A stretch of 64,000 nucleotides of DNA from Chitinophagales bacterium (lineage in GTDB: Bacteria; Bacteroidota; Bacteroidia; Chitinophagales; UBA10324), in contig JACDDS010000005.1 in NCBI GenBank assembly GCA_013816805.1, positions 185,455 through 249,454 on the forward strand, read 5' to 3'. Below the pieces are notes generated by a model, which was not told the origin of the DNA, ran no database searches, and was given only the letters and a program-made list of their open reading frames with translations. Shown here piece by piece: positions 18,498-28,579 of the stretch (the first letter of the stretch is position 1; every line of letters starts with the position of its first letter). A program made the position numbers and the translations under genes.

Positions 18498-19835
18498 TTA
18501 TAATGATCTTACTGCTTCTTTAAACTGCCTTCCCCGATCCTCGAAGTTTTCAAAGAGATCGAAGCTGGCACATGCAGGTGAGAGCAACACACAATCGCCA
18601 TTTGATGCAAGGCGGTATGCTGTATTTACGGCATCCACCATACTTTCCGTATTTGCAATTAAATCTACTGACCGGGCGAAAGCCTCGTGAATTTTACGGT
18701 TATCCAATCCAAGACAAACAATTGCTTTCACTTTTTTTCTTACCAGGTCGGTAAGCAGTGAATAGTCGTTTCCTTTATCTACGCCACCCACAATCCAAAT
18801 AATTGGCTTTGCAATACTTTCTATAGCATACCATGCTGAATTTACATTCGTAGCTTTTGAATCATTAATGAACTCAATTTCATGAACATCTGATATCCAT
18901 TCGAGGCGGTGTTCCAAAGCCTGGAAATCTGAAAGTGACTCCCTGATAATTTCTTTCCGAATATCCAATGCCTGAGCTGCAATGCCTGCTGCCATGGAGT
19001 TGTATAAGTTGTGCTTTCCGTGTAATCCGAGGTGGAAAAGAGACATACTAAATGATTTATTTTTTAGTGTGAAAATGATGTTGTTGTCATTGTCTAGGCA
19101 GGCTCCCTGTAAGATTTCTATCTCCTGTGAAAAGCTGACTTTTTGTGAAAAGATGGAATGGCGGCTAAGCGCTTCCTTAGTAGCTGCATCATCAAAGCAG
19201 TAAATGAAATAATCATTCGCTGTTTGTTTTTGCGCAATGCGAAGTTTTGCATCTGCATATTCTGTGAACTGATAATGATAGCGGTCAAGGTGATTATCAC
19301 TAAGATTGGTGAGAACGGCGATATCAGGTTTAAAATCATAACAATCATCGAGCTGAAAGCTGCTTATCTCAGCCACATAGTAAGGTGTATCCCGTTCTGC
19401 AACCTGCTTTGCAAAGCTTTTTCCAATGTTCCCTACCAGTGAAACATCTAAACCTGCTTTCTTGAGGATATGGTAGATGAGCGAGGTGGTGGTTGATTTT
19501 CCATTTGTACCTGTAACAGCAACGATAATTGATCTGGTATAACGGGATGCAAATTCAATTTCAGAGATGACGGGAATATTATTTAAGCGGACCGATTGCA
19601 TTATTTGCTCTTTCTCAGAAATACCCGGGCTTTTTATTATTTCATTCGAATGGAGTATCCCGGCTTCGGTGTGTTGATGTTCTTCAAATGGAATTTGATT
19701 TTCTATCAAAATCTTCCTGAATTTTTCTTTTATTATTCCTTTATCGGAAACAAAGACATCATAACCCTGCTGTTGCGCAAGTAAGGCTGCTCCTACCCCA
19801 CTTTCTGCTGCCCCGAGGATTGTAATTTTCTTCAT
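18498..19835 (-). CDS. murD: UDP-MurNAc-L-alanine--D-glutamate ligase
   Basis: A 445-residue Mur ligase that adds D-Glu. Seen: ILGAAESGVGAALLAQQQG at the N-terminus, the ATP loop TGTNGKSTTTSLIYHIL, VAEISSFQLDDCYDFKPD, LTNLSDNHLDRYH, GKHNLYNSMAAGIAA and FINDSKATNVNSAWYAI, with C-terminal LLSPACASFDLFENFEDRG. All diagnostic MurD blocks are intact. It lies between mraY and ftsW. Confidence 0.97.
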   Translation of the reverse strand: MKKITILGAAESGVGAALLAQQQGYDVFVSDKGIIKEKFRKILIENQIPFEEHQHTEAGILHSNEIIKSPGISEKEQIMQSVRLNNIPVISEIEFASRYTRSIIVAVTGTNGKSTTTSLIYHILKKAGLDVSLVGNIGKSFAKQVAERDTPYYVAEISSFQLDDCYDFKPDIAVLTNLSDNHLDRYHYQFTEYADAKLRIAQKQTANDYFIYCFDDAATKEALSRHSIFSQKVSFSQEIEILQGACLDNDNNIIFTLKNKSFSMSLFHLGLHGKHNLYNSMAAGIAAQALDIRKEIIRESLSDFQALEHRLEWISDVHEIEFINDSKATNVNSAWYAIESIAKPIIWIVGGVDKGNDYSLLTDLVRKKVKAIVCLGLDNRKIHEAFARSVDLIANTESMVDAVNTAYRLASNGDCVLLSPACASFDLFENFEDRGRQFKEAVRSL

Positions 19836-19885
19836 TCTTATTGATTATTTAGTTCCGGATTTTAATTGCATTCTGTTCCATTTCG

Positions 19886-21133
19886 CTATCTTATTTTTAA
19901 CGTTACTATGGTAAGCACTGCAAGAAAAATTCCTACTATCCAAAACCGTGTTACAATCTTTGGCTCTGAATATCCCAATTTTTGATAGTGATGATGTAAG
20001 GGAGCCATTTTAAAAATTCGCCTGCCCTCTCCATATTTTCTACGGGTGTATTTGAAGTAGGCCACCTGCAGGATAACCGAAAAGCTTTCTATTAAAAAAA
20101 TGCCGCATAGGATGGGTATCAGTAATTCTTTTCTTACAACAATTGCCATAGTTGCAATAATTCCCCCGAGAGCAAGTGAACCAGTATCGCCCATAAATAC
20201 CTGTGCCGGATATGAATTGTACCACAGAAATCCAATGCACGCTCCAATGAATGCCGAGGCAAACACTAGCAGCTCACCTGTGCTGGGGATGTACATAATA
20301 TTTAAATAACCTGCTGTGAGAATATTGCCGGATACATAAGCAAAAACTCCAAGCACGGCACCTATGATTGCAGAAGTACCAGTAGCTAATCCGTCAATTC
20401 CGTCAGTTATATTGGCGCCATTAGATACAGCAGTGATGATGAATATAACAATGAGAATATAAATGATCCAGGTACAATCCGGATAATCATCCCCCATCCA
20501 CGCAATGAGTCTTGAGTAATTGAACTCGTGGTTTTTTACAAAAGGAATAGTAGTTATTGGAAGCCTGGCATCTACATACCTCGAAGCAACTTGTTGTACT
20601 TGTAAGGAATCGGCCATTACAAGAGGTACCGCCACATTACTGCTGACCAGTTCTCTTCTAACAACAACATTATGGTTGAAATAAAGAATAGAGCCAACGA
20701 TAATTCCTAAAACGATTTGCCCTACTACCTTAAATTTAGCGGCCAGTCCATGTTTATTTTTTTTAAACACTTTGATGTAGTCATCCAGGAAACCAATGAA
20801 ACCAAGCCAGATAGTAGTTATAACCATGATGATTACATATACATTTTCCAGCTTAGTAAAGAGAAATGTTGGAATAAGAATGGCTGCCAGTATAATTAAA
20901 CCACCCATGGTGGGGGTACCCTGCTTCTCCGATTGACCCTGCAAGCCGAGATCCCGAACGGTTTCACCAATTTGCTTCCTGCGTAAATAGCTGACAAGAT
21001 TTTTACCATAAACAAGTGAAATCAAGAGGGAAACAATGACGGCCATCGGAGCCCTGAATGAGATATAATTGAAGAGATTCGCACCGGGCAAATGGTACTT
21101 TAAATTCAGATAATGAAACAAATAATAGAGCAT
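19886..21133 (-). CDS. mraY: Phospho-MurNAc-pentapeptide transferase MraY
   Basis: A 415-residue, about 10-helix membrane enzyme that makes lipid I from UDP-MurNAc-pentapeptide and undecaprenyl phosphate. Active-site blocks are [17 protein letters not shown] (DDxxK), [28 protein letters not shown] and [14 protein letters not shown]. It is ~55 residues longer than the E. coli enzyme because of an extra segment around residues 170-235 between helices. Such an insert is usual in Bacteroidota MraY. It is 2 bp from murE. Confidence 0.97.
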   Translation of the reverse strand: MLYYLFHYLNLKYHLPGANLFNYISFRAPMAVIVSLLISLVYGKNLVSYLRRKQIGETVRDLGLQGQSEKQGTPTMGGLIILAAILIPTFLFTKLENVYVIIMVITTIWLGFIGFLDDYIKVFKKNKHGLAAKFKVVGQIVLGIIVGSILYFNHNVVVRRELVSSNVAVPLVMADSLQVQQVASRYVDARLPITTIPFVKNHEFNYSRLIAWMGDDYPDCTWIIYILIVIFIITAVSNGANITDGIDGLATGTSAIIGAVLGVFAYVSGNILTAGYLNIMYIPSTGELLVFASAFIGACIGFLWYNSYPAQVFMGDTGSLALGGIIATMAIVVRKELLIPILCGIFLIESFSVILQVAYFKYTRRKYGEGRRIFKMAPLHHHYQKLGYSEPKIVTRFWIVGIFLAVLTIVTLKIR

Positions 21134-21135
21134 TT

Positions 21136-22602
21136 CTATTTGCCCATTTGTTTAAATGATTCCCTTAGCACCTGCTTATCATCAAATGGATATTTTACAC
21201 CCATAATCTCCTGATACTTTTCATGACCTTTTCCCGCCAGCAATATGATGTCACCCTTTTTTGCAAGGGATATTGCGGTTCTGATAGCCTCTTTCCTATC
21301 AGAAATTGCAAGCACTTTTCCTATTTTTTGAGGTATAATCCCACTCTTCATCTGGTCCAGAATAACATGCGGATCTTCTCCCCGGGGATTATCGGAAGTA
21401 AGAATTATCTGATCACTTAATTCACTTGCTACCTTCGCCATTGCAGGGCGTTTTGTTACATCACGGTTGCCTCCACAACCCACCACCGTGATCACCTGCT
21501 CATTTCCGGTTCGTATATTTTTGATTGTGATCAATACTTTTTCGAGCGCATCCGGGGTGTGCGCATAATCCACAATTGCCATGATCTTATTCGCCTCACT
21601 TAAAACATAATCAAAACGTCCCTCAGCGGGTTGCAGCTTGCTTATTACTGTTAGCACCGGAATTTTTTCCTCTCCAAGCAGTTTACTGGTTCCGTAAATA
21701 GCCAGGAGGTTATATGCATTAAAATTCCCTACAAGAGGTGTATAAACTTCTTCCCCTTCAATCTGAAGAACCATTCCATGAAAAGATGTTTCCAGAATGC
21801 GTGCATGAAAATCTGCAGGTGAGTTCAGAGCGTAGGTATATATTGTCGCTTTCGAATTTTGAACCATCACATTCGCGCGCTTGTCATCGGAATTTATTAA
21901 CGCAAAGGCCTGCGGAGATAAGGCATCAAAAAGTTTCTTTTTAGCTTCCAGATACTCAGGAAACGTTTTGTGATAATCAAGATGATCGTGGGAAAGATTT
22001 GTGTAAACAGCCCCCGTAAATTTTAAACCCGCCACACGATTTTGATGAATAGCATGTGAGCTGGCTTCCATAAAACAATGGGTGCAACCGTTTTTAACCA
22101 TGCGGTGCATCAATTCACTTATTTGAATTGCATCAGGAGTAGTATGGGTTGCAGGAATTATTTCCTCTGCAATCCGGTTTTCCACTGTAGAAAGCAACCC
22201 GCATTTATAATGCAATCCTGAATAGAGGTGATATAGCAATGTTGCTATGGTCGTTTTTCCATTCGTTCCTGTTATGGCAATAACCTTAAGTTTCCCGGAG
22301 GGGTTCTCATAAAAATTTTCAGCGATAATGGCCAGTGCTAATGAACTATTCTGAACTTTTATATAGGTAATTCCCGGCCTCGTCTTTTCAGGAATAATTT
22401 CAGAAACTATTGCCACAGCTCCCATATCAATTGCTGACTCAATGAATTGATGGCCATCTGCAGCCACTCCTCTTGCAGCAATAAATAAGGATCCATTATT
22501 TATCTTCCTGGAATCGAAGCTTATGGCATTCACATCAATATCAGTTGGGCCTGCTACGGTTTGAAGCCGTACTTTATATAATATGTCAGAAAGCTTTTTC
22601 AA
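21136..22602 (-). CDS. murE: UDP-MurNAc-tripeptide synthetase MurE (meso-DAP type)
   Basis: A 488-residue Mur ligase that adds the third amino acid. The ATP loop is [18 protein letters not shown]; other blocks are [29 protein letters not shown] and [14 protein letters not shown]. The specificity motif reads [12 protein letters not shown] is known to select meso-diaminopimelate (lysine-adding enzymes usually differ here), so DAP-type peptidoglycan is inferred. The start overlaps the end of ftsI by 4 bp. murF, its normal successor, is absent from the cluster. Confidence 0.97.
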   Translation of the reverse strand: MKKLSDILYKVRLQTVAGPTDIDVNAISFDSRKINNGSLFIAARGVAADGHQFIESAIDMGAVAIVSEIIPEKTRPGITYIKVQNSSLALAIIAENFYENPSGKLKVIAITGTNGKTTIATLLYHLYSGLHYKCGLLSTVENRIAEEIIPATHTTPDAIQISELMHRMVKNGCTHCFMEASSHAIHQNRVAGLKFTGAVYTNLSHDHLDYHKTFPEYLEAKKKLFDALSPQAFALINSDDKRANVMVQNSKATIYTYALNSPADFHARILETSFHGMVLQIEGEEVYTPLVGNFNAYNLLAIYGTSKLLGEEKIPVLTVISKLQPAEGRFDYVLSEANKIMAIVDYAHTPDALEKVLITIKNIRTGNEQVITVVGCGGNRDVTKRPAMAKVASELSDQIILTSDNPRGEDPHVILDQMKSGIIPQKIGKVLAISDRKEAIRTAISLAKKGDIILLAGKGHEKYQEIMGVKYPFDDKQVLRESFKQMGK

Positions 22603-24701
22603 TCATTAAGAGTTATCGTAATCTCTTTTCCTTTTTCTGCCAATGTTCCCGGGTTCAAACTTTGAGTGTATACTGCACCAGTTCCGTTTATATTCACATG
22701 CAGTCCGCAGTTTTCGAGTAGGTATATAGCATCGCGCAAACCCATACCACGTACATCCGGAACCTGAGGCGTTGAGCGTATTTTATTTTTACTAATGAGT
22801 GCATCCATATTAACAGAAGCTTCAAATAAATCTCCTTTACCGGGACCAGCGCTGCCTGATAAACCTATAGATTGAGACACCTGCTGAATATCTGTTTGAA
22901 ATCCTGCTTTCACGGCCGGTGTACCCGTAGTAATTGGAATGTTCCTTATCCCTGGATTTATATCAAGATCTGTTGCGTATATTTTATCAGATAATTCTTT
23001 AAACACCGGGGCTGCAACCAACGCTCCATAATAAATACCTTTTGATGGAGCATTTACAACCACTATACAGGAGTATAAAGGATGATCAGCCGGAAAGTAT
23101 CCTACAAAAGAGGACTGGTAGATTCTTTGATGATATCCATGCTTGTCATCTGCTATTTGTGCGGTTCCTGTTTTTCCGGCTATAGAATAATCAATGGTTT
23201 TTATGTTCCTGGCGGTTCCGCTATCGACCACAGACTGCAGCAAAATTCTAAGAGAATTTAATGTATTATCCGAACAAATTTTTTGGTTAATTACCTGGGG
23301 TTCGAATGATTTAACCGGTTGCCCGTATTCCTGAATTTGCTGTACCAGGTAGGGTTTCATCATAATACCCTTATTCGCTACCGCATTATAAAGTGTGAGC
23401 AGCTGCAATGGAGATACTTTCAGCTCATAACCAACTGACATCCAGGGGAGCGAATACCGGGTAAATGTTTTGTCTTCAGTATTTTTAATGTAGGGTTGCT
23501 GTTCGCCGGGAATTTCAATGTTAAGCTTTTTGTTCAGACCCAGATCCCTCAGATGCTGTAAGTACTTTTCAGGGTTGCCATTATAATACTGATATACCAA
23601 TTTTGAAATTCCCACATTCGAGGAATGTTCGAAGGCAGATTCAATCGTGACCCGCCGCAGGTTATGGTGCTCTGCATCACGCATTGTCTGGTTCCAGTAT
23701 TGATGAATGCCTGACTCCAGGTCTACGGTATCCTTAATATTTATGTATCCATCTTCCAGCAGCGCAATCATAGATGCAAGCTTGAAGGTGGACCCGGGTT
23801 CATGGCTTTCACCTACCGCATAATTATAATCTTCAATATAGTATCCGTTACTTTCACGCCCGAGATTTGCAATAGCCTTTATGGCACCCGTTTTTACTTC
23901 CATCACTACGGCACAGCCATGGTCGGCATTATTGGCTATTAAAGTGCGTTCTAATGCCTTTTCAGCTGCATCCTGCAAATCGACATCAAGGGTTGTAATT
24001 ACATCTTTTCCATTTTGAGGATCAATCTCATTTTCATCATTAATAGGTATAAATTGCCCTCCTGAAACTTTTTGCACCAGCCGTTTTCCGTAAACGCCGG
24101 TAAGATCCCCATTAAAAGTTCCCTCCAGGCCTACTGGTTTAACCGATACATCACGCATATATCCAATGGTCCGGTTTGCCAACTCCTTAAGAGGGTATTC
24201 ACGCTTACTTTGTTGTACCGTAATCAATCCACCTTTAAACTGTCCCAATCTAAAAATCGGAAACGATCTGAGCGATTGTAACTGATTATACTTCACCGAT
24301 CTTTTGAGAAGGAAATACCGGTCGCCCCTGGAGCGTGCGGACACCAACTGTTTTTTATATTCCAAATACGATTTATCCCCGAACAATTTCGAGAGACATA
24401 GAGATAGCGAATCGATGTTTTTCCTGAAAATATCTTTGCTTAATCCATCCGCCTTTAAATCCATTCTAATGTCAAAAGCAGGCAATGATGTAGCCAGCAG
24501 GCGTCCATCTGCGGAATAAATATTTCCCCGTTCTGCCAGCACAGGCAAATATTTAGTGGTAACACTGTCTGCAAGGGCACGGTAATATTTACCTGCAACG
24601 TTCTGTATATAGAATACCTTCCACAAAATTGCAGCACTTAATAACAGGAGGCAGAAATAGGAAAGCCCAATCCGCCATGATATATCCCGCTTGGTTCCCA
24701 T
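22599..24701 (-). CDS. ftsI: Septal peptidoglycan transpeptidase FtsI (PBP3) with PASTA domain
   Basis: A 700-residue class B penicillin-binding protein. An N-terminal membrane helix (LSYFCLLLLSAAILWKVFYI) precedes a dimerisation domain (AERGNIYSADGRLLATSLPA) and the transpeptidase with SxxK in HEPGSTFKLAS, SSN in EHSSNVGISKLV and KTG in IAGKTGTAQIAD. The C-terminus carries one PASTA domain (PDVRGMGLRDAIYLLENCGL...). PASTA on FtsI is familiar from SpoVD/Gram-positive PBPs and is also usual in Bacteroidota. It is 1 bp from the ftsL-like gene and overlaps murE by 4 bp. Confidence 0.96.
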   Translation of the reverse strand: MGTKRDISWRIGLSYFCLLLLSAAILWKVFYIQNVAGKYYRALADSVTTKYLPVLAERGNIYSADGRLLATSLPAFDIRMDLKADGLSKDIFRKNIDSLSLCLSKLFGDKSYLEYKKQLVSARSRGDRYFLLKRSVKYNQLQSLRSFPIFRLGQFKGGLITVQQSKREYPLKELANRTIGYMRDVSVKPVGLEGTFNGDLTGVYGKRLVQKVSGGQFIPINDENEIDPQNGKDVITTLDVDLQDAAEKALERTLIANNADHGCAVVMEVKTGAIKAIANLGRESNGYYIEDYNYAVGESHEPGSTFKLASMIALLEDGYINIKDTVDLESGIHQYWNQTMRDAEHHNLRRVTIESAFEHSSNVGISKLVYQYYNGNPEKYLQHLRDLGLNKKLNIEIPGEQQPYIKNTEDKTFTRYSLPWMSVGYELKVSPLQLLTLYNAVANKGIMMKPYLVQQIQEYGQPVKSFEPQVINQKICSDNTLNSLRILLQSVVDSGTARNIKTIDYSIAGKTGTAQIADDKHGYHQRIYQSSFVGYFPADHPLYSCIVVVNAPSKGIYYGALVAAPVFKELSDKIYATDLDINPGIRNIPITTGTPAVKAGFQTDIQQVSQSIGLSGSAGPGKGDLFEASVNMDALISKNKIRSTPQVPDVRGMGLRDAIYLLENCGLHVNINGTGAVYTQSLNPGTLAEKGKEITITLND

Positions 24702-24702
24702 A

Positions 24703-25098
24703 TTACGGAAGCACGATTTTTGCCGGTTGTTTATTTAATTCCTTCAATCCACTGCGCGCTGCTACTTTTGCTACCTCTGATTTTTTGCTCACAAATTCCA
24801 GTTCTGATTGAGAGGTCATATAATTCCATCGCAGTTCATTCATATCAGTTTCCATTTTGTTCAATTGCAAAATATTTTTTTCAGAATAATGTGCATTCCC
24901 GATGTAAAGCATTCCCAGAAAAGAGATAAAAAATACAAATGGCAGTGTACGTATTATCGTCTTATGGTGTACGAAGCGACTAAAGTCAAGCGATTCATAT
25001 AGCCAGTTCCTTTTAGAGAATACCGTCTTTTTTTCTTTTGGTGTGGGTATTGGTTCTTCTACCGTGATTGGTTTTCTCTGATTACTTACAGCTGCCAT
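24703..25098 (-). CDS. ftsL: FtsL-like divisome protein
   Basis: A 131-residue bitopic protein: a charged cytoplasmic N-terminus of ~45 residues, one helix (TLPFVFFISFLGMLYIGNAHY) and a periplasmic coiled-coil-like part (ILQLNKMETDMNELRWNYMTSQSELEF). FtsL sequences diverge strongly; the call rests on size, topology and location between rsmH and ftsI, where FtsL always lies. It is expected to bridge FtsQ and FtsI/FtsW. Confidence 0.85.
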   Translation of the reverse strand: MAAVSNQRKPITVEEPIPTPKEKKTVFSKRNWLYESLDFSRFVHHKTIIRTLPFVFFISFLGMLYIGNAHYSEKNILQLNKMETDMNELRWNYMTSQSELEFVSKKSEVAKVAARSGLKELNKQPAKIVLP

Positions 25099-25134
25099 AG
25101 TTTATTTTTAATAGATTAGAAAAAAGTAATCGTA

Positions 25135-26040
25135 TTATATTTTTTCTGCAATTCTTAATCTCGCGCTTCTAGATCTGGGGTTTCTTATTAATTCCTCCTT
25201 GCCGGGAGTTATTGGCTTTTTGTTTAGTGGCTCAAAATATTTTTTTATGGTTCCGAAATCATCTTTCTCCAGTTCGCCCTCCGTATTCCCCGTACGAATA
25301 AAATTTTTTACAATCCTGTCTTCCAGGGAATGATAAGAGATTACTGCCAGTCTCCCACCGGATTTCAAAACATTTTTAGATCCCATGAGCATTGCCTTCA
25401 ATGCTTCCAGTTCGCCATTTACTGCAATACGTAAAGCCTGGAACAGCTGGGATAGATACCTGTGGGAATTACCCCTGATACCTGATTGAATTGATTCCAT
25501 TAAATCTTCGATGGTATTTATTTCCCTTTGATTGCGGGCTGATACAATTATTTGCGCCAAAGTTTTTGCATTGCGCAATTCTCCGTATTCACTAAAAATT
25601 TTTTGCAGCTGATTTTCATCATAGGAGTTAATAATAGCAGCTGCTGAAATTTTATTCCGCTTGTCCATACGCATATCCAGAGGACCTCCGAAACGGTGTG
25701 AAAACCCTCTTGCCGATGTATCTATCTGGAAAGACGAAACCCCCAGATCGGCAATCAGTCCATCTATACTTTGTACATTATTTACCCTTAGCATATTTTT
25801 CAGGTACCGGAAATTCTGATGAATCAATATCAGCCGATTATCATTTATTGTATTTTTAATTGCATCTTCATCCTGATCGAACGCAAACACTTTACCGTTG
25901 TCCAGTCTGTTCAAAACTGATTTGGTGTGTCCTCCGCCACCAAAGGTGACATCAACATAAATTCCATCTGACTGCACATTCAAACCGTCTATGCACTCTT
26001 TCAATAGCACAGGTTCATGATACAACATACTTTGTAACAC
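25135..26040 (-). CDS. rsmH: 16S rRNA (cytosine-1402-N4)-methyltransferase RsmH
   Basis: A 301-residue SAM-dependent methyltransferase (formerly MraW). Seen: YHEPVLLKECIDGLN, the SAM-binding YVDVTFGGGGHTKSVL, LIADLGVSSFQIDTSARGFS, GPLDMRMD, QALRIAVNGELEAL and ISYHSLEDRIVKNF. The length is standard. It overlaps mraZ by 1 bp, the usual pairing at the head of the dcw cluster. Confidence 0.97.
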   Translation of the reverse strand: MLQSMLYHEPVLLKECIDGLNVQSDGIYVDVTFGGGGHTKSVLNRLDNGKVFAFDQDEDAIKNTINDNRLILIHQNFRYLKNMLRVNNVQSIDGLIADLGVSSFQIDTSARGFSHRFGGPLDMRMDKRNKISAAAIINSYDENQLQKIFSEYGELRNAKTLAQIIVSARNQREINTIEDLMESIQSGIRGNSHRYLSQLFQALRIAVNGELEALKAMLMGSKNVLKSGGRLAVISYHSLEDRIVKNFIRTGNTEGELEKDDFGTIKKYFEPLNKKPITPGKEELIRNPRSRSARLRIAEKI

Positions 26041-26507
26041 TACTTTGCAACCGTTATTAATCTTCCCATTACTTCTTCTGCCAGCTTAACAAAATCACGC
26101 GGCTCTTCATCCATCTGTCTGTGATATAATTGTTCACTCCATACTTCTATGCGGTTTGCATAGCCTAAAAGCAGTATATCCTTTTTTATATCAGCATATT
26201 CACATAATGATCTTGGCAACAGCATTCGGCTCGTGCCATCCAGCTCAACTTCAGTGGCGCCGCGAAAAAAATACCTGGCGAAATCACGATTGTTTTTAAC
26301 ATACAAATTGAGGCGATTAACTTCTGCACTGATATCCTGCCAGTCATGAAATGCGTACATGGCCAAACACTTTTCAAAGCCACGGTGGATAATGAACCTG
26401 TTTTTTGCTTTCGCCGGAACCTGCTTCTTTAATCCACCCGGGAAAAGAAACCGTCCCTTATCATCAAGGGTACAGGGAAATTCGCCCAGGAAGCGGGTTT
26501 GAGCCAT
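26040..26507 (-). CDS. mraZ: Transcriptional regulator MraZ
   Basis: A 155-residue protein with two SpoVT/AbrB-like swapped-hairpin halves: FLGEFPCTLDDKGRFLFPGG (residues ~5-25) and ATEVELDGTSRMLLPRSL (residues ~85-105), each with the DxxGR/DGxxR core. MraZ forms a ring and represses the dcw promoter by binding direct repeats in front of its own gene. A matching set of three 10-bp repeats lies 34-63 bp upstream. It is the first gene of the leftward cluster. Confidence 0.96.
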   Translation of the reverse strand: MAQTRFLGEFPCTLDDKGRFLFPGGLKKQVPAKAKNRFIIHRGFEKCLAMYAFHDWQDISAEVNRLNLYVKNNRDFARYFFRGATEVELDGTSRMLLPRSLCEYADIKKDILLLGYANRIEVWSEQLYHRQMDEEPRDFVKLAEEVMGRLITVAK

Positions 26508-26540
26508 TAAATAGATTAAGTGATTTCAAAAGTAAAAATA

Positions 26541-26570
26541 TTTTTACACTTTCTACCACTTTTTACCACT
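26541..26570 (-). promoter_or_regulatory. Probable MraZ-binding repeats (three 10-bp units)
   Basis: Read leftward toward mraZ: AGTGGTAAAA, AGTGGTAGAA, AGTGTAAAAA, in direct orientation with exact 10-bp period. In other bacteria MraZ binds three or four TGGG-type boxes with 10-bp spacing upstream of mraZ. The period, copy number, G-rich core (GTGG) and position fit. The distal unit also overlaps a short palindrome CCACAAGTGG (26566-26575). The third unit is degenerate (GTGT). Confidence 0.65.
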
Positions 26571-26688
26571 TGTGGATAAAAATAAGTTTAATTGTCATTT
26601 AACTTATACTCTGGAATATGAAATGGCAAATCGTTACGAGTAGTTACAAAGGCTTTTTCCGCATGAAGAGCAAATGATCAGACCTACG

Positions 26689-27261
26689 CTAAACATCTGT
26701 TGCCCCATTAAGATGGGAACTATCTGATATAGTATTCCGGATTGCCTGTGCTAAAAGAGGTGCTGCAATGTTATCAGCAGCTACAATAAGTTTAGCTTGC
26801 ATATAAAATGGTTCGCGCTCGGATAATTTGAAAATTATATAATCCAGCAAGGTTTCATCTTTATAACTTTCCAGTAGTGGCCTATGAGATCTTTCAAGCG
26901 ATAAACGGTGCTTGAGGACGGTTGGGGAAACATTCAGATAAACAGTGATACCATGTTTATTCATCCAGTGAATACCATCCTGAAAGCATGGCGTTCCGCC
27001 ACCTGTAGCAATCACTGCGTTTGAAAAATTACTCAAGGATTTAAGAGTGGCCGATTCTATCTCCCTGAAATAATCCTCACCTTTTAAGGAAAATATATTA
27101 GTAACAGAGGTATTCTCCTTTTTTTCAATCAGCTCATCCAGATCTATAAAGGTTCGCTGCATTAAATCTGCCAGCTCCTTTCCCAGGGTACTTTTTCCGG
27201 AAGCCATAAATCCTATGAGAAATATCCGCGAAGCTGTATTTAAAAGCGCATGAAATTGCAT
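26689..27261 (-). CDS. aroK: Shikimate kinase
   Basis: A 190-residue P-loop kinase that phosphorylates shikimate in the chorismate pathway. Walker A is IGFMASGKSTLGKELA; the shikimate-binding DLDELIE, the EDYFREIESATL arginine segment, VIATGGGTPCF and the lid LSLERSHRPLL are all in order. The length is normal. It is a single gene, with ~180 bp to mraZ downstream in the same direction. Confidence 0.95.
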   Translation of the reverse strand: MQFHALLNTASRIFLIGFMASGKSTLGKELADLMQRTFIDLDELIEKKENTSVTNIFSLKGEDYFREIESATLKSLSNFSNAVIATGGGTPCFQDGIHWMNKHGITVYLNVSPTVLKHRLSLERSHRPLLESYKDETLLDYIIFKLSEREPFYMQAKLIVAADNIAAPLLAQAIRNTISDSSHLNGATDV

Positions 27262-27346
27262 CGTTATAAGAGATGAGTATTTCCAGATTCAATCGGTCCG
27301 CAAACAAACATTAAGTGTCCTTCAATAATCAACCATCCCTTCAGTA

Positions 27347-28540
27347 TTACCTGGTTAAATATTTAATATTTACTTCTTCAAATGCAGGGATATCGTTATA
27401 ATGCCATTGTGCGAGAACCACAGGACCTTTTAGAAGAATCAATCCGGGATTAGAGCGGATAATGGTTTTTAATACGGTGCCGTCTGCATAGTAAAAGGGA
27501 AACGCTGCATTTAAATTATGCCTGATAGGATCAAGAATATTATAAGGTGTAGCCGTCAGCCCGGTAAATGGAATATTATGCTGCTCGCAGGAAGATGAAA
27601 GCTTTTCAATCTTTGCAAATGATTTTTTATTTGCAGTTTCCATATCATAAGCTACTATCCAGAAATGGTAATTCGGTTGATCCAGCACCTGCGATGTAAC
27701 ATCATTGTTATCATTATCCCAGACATGAAAGTCGGTAATTGCAGGTTTATCTCCCTTAACAATAATTTCACTGTTGCTGCTTACAAAATCATGGTTATTC
27801 ATCCATACGGAATCCTGCCATGGTAAAGGTTGTAACCCTTTTGCTTTCAACATTGCATCATCCCCGCTTCCGGATGCCATTACATACTTTTCCTGCTTTC
27901 CGGATGATTTGTCTTTGTATGTTAAAATAGTTACGTACTGATCAGGCTTTTTGCCCGGGGGCAAGGTCATTTGCTGCCGAATATTGTTCCCGGCTTTGTA
28001 AGCTCTGAAATCTATCAAAGGCAAGTGGCGATAGCAGTACAGCGTAAAGAATATTCCGACTGCAATAGTGAGTCCTGCGATAATATTACCCGGCATATTT
28101 CCAAATACCGGTATTATTGTTTTCCTCGAAAGAAACAGCAAAATTACCAATATCAGCAAAATCACATCTTTCCAGAATGTTTCAGAATTAGTAAGCTTAA
28201 TAGCATCTCCAAAGCAGCCACAGTCTGTAATTTTTCCTGTGATGTACGAATATGCTGTAAGAAACGTAAAGAATATTATCAGGATCAGCATCAGCCACAT
28301 CGTAAAATTCATCCGGATTCCAAAGATGAGCAAGGCACCCAAAATCATTTCAAGGGTGCTCATGATCATTGATAGATAAATCGCAATGCCATTTAAAAAT
28401 TCGAAGTGGAATACCTCGAAATATTCCTGAAGCTTATAAGAAAATCCAAGCGGATCGTCGGCCTTTACAAATCCCGAAAAAATAAAAAGCAATCCAACGG
28501 AAATACGAAGAATCCATAGAATGATTTTCGATGCTTTCAT
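27347..28540 (-). CDS. DoxX/MauE-type membrane protein (BT_3928 family)
   Basis: 397 residues. The N-terminal half has about four helices of the DoxX/MauE type (ILRISVGLLFIFSGFVKADD, MIMSTLEMILGALLIFGIRM, LILIIFFTFLTAYSYITG) with a Cys pair ITDCGCFGDAI that could be redox-active. After a further helix (~residue 160) comes a periplasmic domain of about 220 residues with PNYHFWIVAYDMETANKKSF, possibly thioredoxin-like. This fused architecture is known in Bacteroidota as BT_3928; function is unproven. A role in envelope redox chemistry is inference from the MauE resemblance. Confidence 0.85.
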   Translation of the reverse strand: MKASKIILWILRISVGLLFIFSGFVKADDPLGFSYKLQEYFEVFHFEFLNGIAIYLSMIMSTLEMILGALLIFGIRMNFTMWLMLILIIFFTFLTAYSYITGKITDCGCFGDAIKLTNSETFWKDVILLILVILLFLSRKTIIPVFGNMPGNIIAGLTIAVGIFFTLYCYRHLPLIDFRAYKAGNNIRQQMTLPPGKKPDQYVTILTYKDKSSGKQEKYVMASGSGDDAMLKAKGLQPLPWQDSVWMNNHDFVSSNSEIIVKGDKPAITDFHVWDNDNNDVTSQVLDQPNYHFWIVAYDMETANKKSFAKIEKLSSSCEQHNIPFTGLTATPYNILDPIRHNLNAAFPFYYADGTVLKTIIRSNPGLILLKGPVVLAQWHYNDIPAFEEVNIKYLTR

Positions 28541-28579
28541 AAAAGTTTCATCTCATGTAATATTGTTCGAATTTCTACC

